A stretch of DNA of 64,000 nt from Variovorax paradoxus (lineage in GTDB: Bacteria > Pseudomonadota > Gammaproteobacteria > Burkholderiales > Burkholderiaceae_C): positions 1,050,501 through 1,114,500 of the forward strand of contig CP063167.1 in NCBI GenBank assembly GCA_016806145.1, given 5' to 3'. Under the pieces are notes generated by a model. It saw nothing but the letters and a program-made list of their open reading frames with translations, made no database searches and was not told the origin of the DNA. A program made the translations under genes and the position numbers. Numbering within the stretch: the stretch's first letter is position 1; each line of letters begins with the position of its first letter. This document shows positions 61,145 to 64,000 of the stretch, piece after piece.

Positions 61145-62329
61145 ATGCAATCCCTGCTTTATTCCGGCGTTCTCGATCTTCCCTGGTGGGGCGCTGTGCT
61201 CACGGCGCTGGCGCTCACCCACGTCACCATCGCGTCGGTCACCATCTTCCTGCACCGCCACCAGGCGCATCGCGCGCTCGAACTCCATCCGGCGGTGAGC
61301 CATTTCTTCCGCTTTTGGCTGTGGCTCACCACCGGCATGGTGACCAAGGAGTGGGCCGCGGTGCACCGCAAGCACCACGCCAGGTGCGAAACCCCCGAAG
61401 ACCCGCACAGCCCGCAGATTCATGGGCTCAGCCGGGTGCTGTGGGGCGGCGTGTTCCTCTACGTGCGTGAGGCCCGGCATGCGGAAACCCTGGAACGCTA
61501 CGGCCATGGCACGCCCGACGACTGGCTGGAGCGCAATCTCTATGCGAAGCACAAGATCCATGGCATCGTTCTGATGGGCATCGTCGACATGGCGCTTTTC
61601 GGAGTGGTGCCGGGCGGTCTGATCCTGCTCACGCAGATCGTGTGGATCCCGTTCTGGGCGGCGGGCGTCATCAATGGCATCGGCCACTACTGGGGTTACC
61701 GCAACTGGCCGGCGCGGGACGCCAGCACGAACATCTTTCCGATCGGCGTCCTGATCGGCGGGGAAGAGCTGCACAACAACCACCATGCTTTTCCAGCCTC
61801 GGCCAAGCTCTCAAACAGGTGGTTCGAATTCGACATCGGCTGGCTCTACATCCGCACCCTGCAGGCCTTCGGTCTGGCGAAGGTGAAGCACGTGGCACCG
61901 ACGCCGCGCCTCGTTGCACCGAAGGCGAACGTCGACCTTGCAACCGTGCAAGCGATCATCCGCTGCCACTACGACGTGCTGTCGAACTACACGCGCTCGC
62001 TGAAAAAGGCCTGCGTCACGGAGTTCGGCCGCCTGCGCCGCATGTCGCCGGAGGCCGCGCGCGCCCTCAAGGCGGTGAAGCCATGGCTCGGCAAGGATCA
62101 GGCGCTGCTCGGCCCGTCGCGCTACCAGCAGCTGATGCAGGCATTGAATGCCTCGCAGGCGCTGGCTACGATGTATTCGATGCGCGGGGAACTGACGGCG
62201 CTGTGGAGCCGCTCCACCGCGACCGGTGAGCAGCTCGCGAAGCAGTTGCAGGACTGGTGCCAGCGCGCCGAGGCGAGCGGCATCGCACCGCTGGCAGACT
62301 TTTCGCGCCGCCTGCGTTCCTACGCTTGA
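61145..62329 (+). CDS. Membrane fatty acid desaturase
   Basis: A 394-residue acyl-lipid/acyl-CoA desaturase. The three histidine boxes binding the di-iron centre are FLHRHQAHRAL, VHRKHHARCE and ELHNNHHAFPAS. About four membrane helices surround them (GAVLTALALTHVTIASVTIF; IVLMGIVDMALFGVVPGGL). The reaction needs oxygen, so control by an FNR box suggests use of the last traces of oxygen or at re-aeration. The C-terminal ~110 residues are soluble and helical. Start ATG at 61145. Confidence 0.92.
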   Translation: MQSLLYSGVLDLPWWGAVLTALALTHVTIASVTIFLHRHQAHRALELHPAVSHFFRFWLWLTTGMVTKEWAAVHRKHHARCETPEDPHSPQIHGLSRVLWGGVFLYVREARHAETLERYGHGTPDDWLERNLYAKHKIHGIVLMGIVDMALFGVVPGGLILLTQIVWIPFWAAGVINGIGHYWGYRNWPARDASTNIFPIGVLIGGEELHNNHHAFPASAKLSNRWFEFDIGWLYIRTLQAFGLAKVKHVAPTPRLVAPKANVDLATVQAIIRCHYDVLSNYTRSLKKACVTEFGRLRRMSPEAARALKAVKPWLGKDQALLGPSRYQQLMQALNASQALATMYSMRGELTALWSRSTATGEQLAKQLQDWCQRAEASGIAPLADFSRRLRSYA

Positions 62330-62348
62330 GCTAGGCGGTGCCAAGGAG

Positions 62349-62744
62349 ATGCAGATGAATAAGCTTGCGCCGGTTCTTTGCGTTTCGTGTACGGCGCTGA
62401 TGCTGGCCGGTTGCAGCGGAATTTTCTCGCGGGAGCCAGCCGGCGGCGGTACGCTCACCTGATCTTTCGGCGCCGCACCGGGCAGCTTGGCAGCCAGGGC
62501 GATGGGCGACGACGACCGTCGCCGCGCGGCAAGCGCACTGGACACGCTGGCGAACGGCGAATCCTCGGCCTGGCGCAACCGCGAGACGGGCGACAGCTTC
62601 GTATTCACGCCCACGCGCAGCTTCGAGCGCGGCGGCATCCGGTGCCGCGACTTCAGGCTTGGAGTGGTGGCCGGTGGGCGGCCCGACAGGATTGGCGGCA
62701 GCGCCTGCCGGCAGGCCGATGGCAACTGGCGCCTCCCTGCCTGA
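62349..62744 (+). pseudogene. Surface-antigen lipoprotein with in-frame stop
   Basis: From the ATG at 62349 (or 62355) a lipoprotein signal peptide is read (LAPVLCVSCTALMLAGCSGI, lipobox LAGC). A TGA at 62460-62462 ends it after GGGTLT. The same frame continues SFGAAPGSLAARAMGDDDRR, NGESSAWRNRETGDSFVFTP TRSFER and RIGGSACRQADGNWRLP, typical of outer-membrane surface antigen (RT0821/Lpp0805-like) domains. No frameshift is needed to join the two parts; a single base change would restore the gene. Confidence 0.75.
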
Positions 62745-62768
62745 GGCGCGCAGACACGGGGCCGCGTC

Positions 62769-63441
62769 ATGATCCGGCGATTCGATGTCTGCAGCGGCGA
62801 CACCGACGGTCTGTGCGTCGTCGTGTAAAGGCGGCTGCATGAGTCGGGGCTGGCCGAACTCGTGGCGGGGCCCAAACGCGACATCGCGCTGCTCAGCCGT
62901 GTCCGCGCGGGCGCGGGCGACGAAGTCAACGTGTTCGACATCTCGATGCAGCGCAACCGCTCCAGCCTAGTGCATCTGCTTCGCAGCGGCGTTCGCGTGC
63001 GCTACTTCGATCATCACGCTGCCGGCAAGGTACCGGAGCATCCGAACCTTGAGGCGCGCGTCGACGAGTCGAGCGAAGTCTGCACCAGTCTGCTCGTCGA
63101 CCGCCACCTGGGCGGCGCGCATCGCGGCTGGGCACTGGTCGGCTTCTACGGCGACAACATGGGCGCAGTGGCGGACCGCCTGGCGCTCGACGGCGGCTTC
63201 GCGCCTGGCGACTGCGCAGGGCTGCGCCGGCTGGGCGTTCTGATCAACTAGAACGCCTACGGCGAGTAAGAGCACGACGTGTGCATCGCCCCCCGTGTGC
63301 TGTTCACAAGGATTGCAGGCTACGCGGATCCGCGCGACGTGCTTGCCCACGAGAACGTCGTCGATGAGACCGATGCCCAGCGCTACGGCGAGCGCGACGA
63401 TTGCAGCCGATGGGCTGATAGTGTTCATGCCGTCAGTGTCA
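62769..63441 (+). pseudogene. DHH-family phosphoesterase-like protein with in-frame stops
   Basis: One frame reads MIRRFDVCSGDTDGLCVVV, a TAA at 62826, then AGPKRDIALLSRVRAGAGDE, VRVRYFDHHAAGKVPEHPN, SEVCTSLLVDRHLGGAHRGW, then TAG at 63249 and TAA at 63267, and again APRVLFTRIAGYADPRDVL. The FDHHAAG motif is the DHH signature. All pieces are in the same frame, so the gene is broken by three stops rather than by insertions. The C-terminal tail beyond ~63400 is not recognisable. Intact relatives occur in low-oxygen loci but I know no confirmed function. Confidence 0.78.
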
Positions 63442-63570
63442 CCCCGGGCGCGCGGCGTCAAGACTCAGCGCCCACCGGACCTTGCGCGAAATTGCGCGGG
63501 CTTGAACTTCCGCAAACCGGGAGCGTGGCGCGGTGCCGAGGATGGCTTCATCTCTGTACCGCTGAACACT

Positions 63571-64000
63571 ATGCCCAGACGAATCCTCTTGCTTCAGGGC
63601 CATCCCGATACGTCGGCCACGCATTTCGGCCACTCACTCGCCGAGGCCTGCGCGCGGGGGGCGCGGGCAGCGGGTCATGAAATCCGGATCATCCACGTTG
63701 CCGAACTGGACTTCCCGCTGCTGCGCACCAAGACGGCATGGGACACCGAAGCCGTGCGGACGGTGCTGCAGCCGGCGCAGGACGCGATCCTGTGGGCCGA
63801 GCACATCGTGCTGTTCTTTCCCCTGTGGCTCGGCGGCATGCCCGCCGTCACCAGGGCCTTCCTCAAGCAAGTGCTTCGCCCAGGGTTTGCGCTCGGGCGG
63901 CCACCGGAAGGCGTCATCGGTGCGAAGTTGCTCAGGGGGCGTTCGGCACGCATCGTCGTGACCATGGGAATGCCGGCGCTGGTCTATCGCTGGTACTTCC
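63571..64000 (+). CDS. Flavodoxin-fold NAD(P)H oxidoreductase (3' end outside window)
   Basis: From the ATG at 63571 (MPRRILLLQGHPDTSATHFG) to the window edge, ~143 residues are visible. The fold follows the NAD(P)H:quinone oxidoreductase/MdaB-type family: the phosphate-loop segment GHPDTSATHFGHSLAEA, then WAEHIVLFFPLWLGGMPAVT RAFLKQVLRPGFA and VVTMGMPALVYRWYF. FMN or FAD would bind at these loops and quinones or nitro compounds would be reduced by two electrons. It is unbroken within the window and follows the ruined DHH gene. Confidence 0.88.
   Translation, partial: MPRRILLLQGHPDTSATHFGHSLAEACARGARAAGHEIRIIHVAELDFPLLRTKTAWDTEAVRTVLQPAQDAILWAEHIVLFFPLWLGGMPAVTRAFLKQVLRPGFALGRPPEGVIGAKLLRGRSARIVVTMGMPALVYRWYF

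Noticed and set aside
62460..62462. TGA as a selenocysteine codon
   Set aside because: No structure resembling a SECIS element is evident, the family is not a selenoprotein, and neighbouring genes carry ordinary nonsense codons too.
1..64000. tRNA genes, CRISPR arrays, insertion sequences and an integrase
   Set aside because: I looked for tRNA-like ends, spaced direct repeats, DDE transposase or tyrosine recombinase motifs and found none that hold.

Overview
The window is high-GC DNA with many tightly overlapping genes. Its gene families (hemerythrin, YXWGXW protein, FixK/FNR-type low-oxygen genes, cbb3 oxidase, PhaB, phasin-like protein) point to a betaproteobacterium of the order Burkholderiales, probably Comamonadaceae (Variovorax/Acidovorax/Polaromonas-like). 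The assignment rests on gene content, not on a marker gene. I see no tRNA, rRNA, CRISPR array, transposase or integrase.

Left part (1-16.5 kb): a conjugative element. A nitrilase C-terminus at the window edge and a decayed antitoxin gene are followed by a long leftward operon for a VirB/VirD4 type IV secretion system. In transcription order it reads: a periplasmic protein of unknown function, VirB2, VirB3, VirB4, VirB5, VirB6, a tiny VirB7-like lipoprotein, VirB8, VirB9, VirB10, VirB11, the coupling protein, a polyvalent mobilisation-associated protein and a TraX-like pilin acetylase. Most genes overlap by a few bases. A 12-bp tandem repeat lies just upstream of the first gene, and parA-parB are transcribed divergently to the right. 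No relaxase or integrase is visible, so the element extends beyond the window or is incomplete.

Middle (16.5-30 kb): a loose accessory region. It holds small orphan genes, a hemerythrin, an epoxide-hydrolase-like alpha/beta hydrolase, a GlsB-type stress membrane protein, and a ruined imuA-imuB-dnaE2 mutasome cassette that still has a perfect LexA box. It also holds a GAF-GGDEF diguanylate cyclase, a second partial copy of the parB 3' end, and a three-gene operon of secreted low-complexity proteins flanked by two related response regulators.

Right part (30-63 kb): a low-oxygen survival island. At least eight good FNR-type palindromes (TTGAT-N4-ATCAA and close variants), plus weaker ones, sit at promoter-like distances from start codons. 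They serve universal stress proteins, ccoI-ccoS-ccoNOQP-ccoG-fixH-hemN (cbb3 oxidase and its maturation), a DUF2892 protein, a BON-domain protein/PhaB/zinc alcohol dehydrogenase operon, phosphoketolase, a phasin-like protein, a NarL-type regulator and a fatty acid desaturase. A Crp/Fnr regulator with no Fe-S cysteine cluster and a hybrid kinase/OmpR pair lie inside the island. The set resembles the low-oxygen-activated (lxa) type locus known from Burkholderia cenocepacia. From about 55 kb rightward many genes are broken: fused fragments of a stress protein and an ABC ATPase, a frameshifted regulator, and a lipoprotein and a DHH protein with in-frame stops. That end is therefore decaying. The last gene is a flavodoxin-fold NAD(P)H oxidoreductase cut by the window edge.
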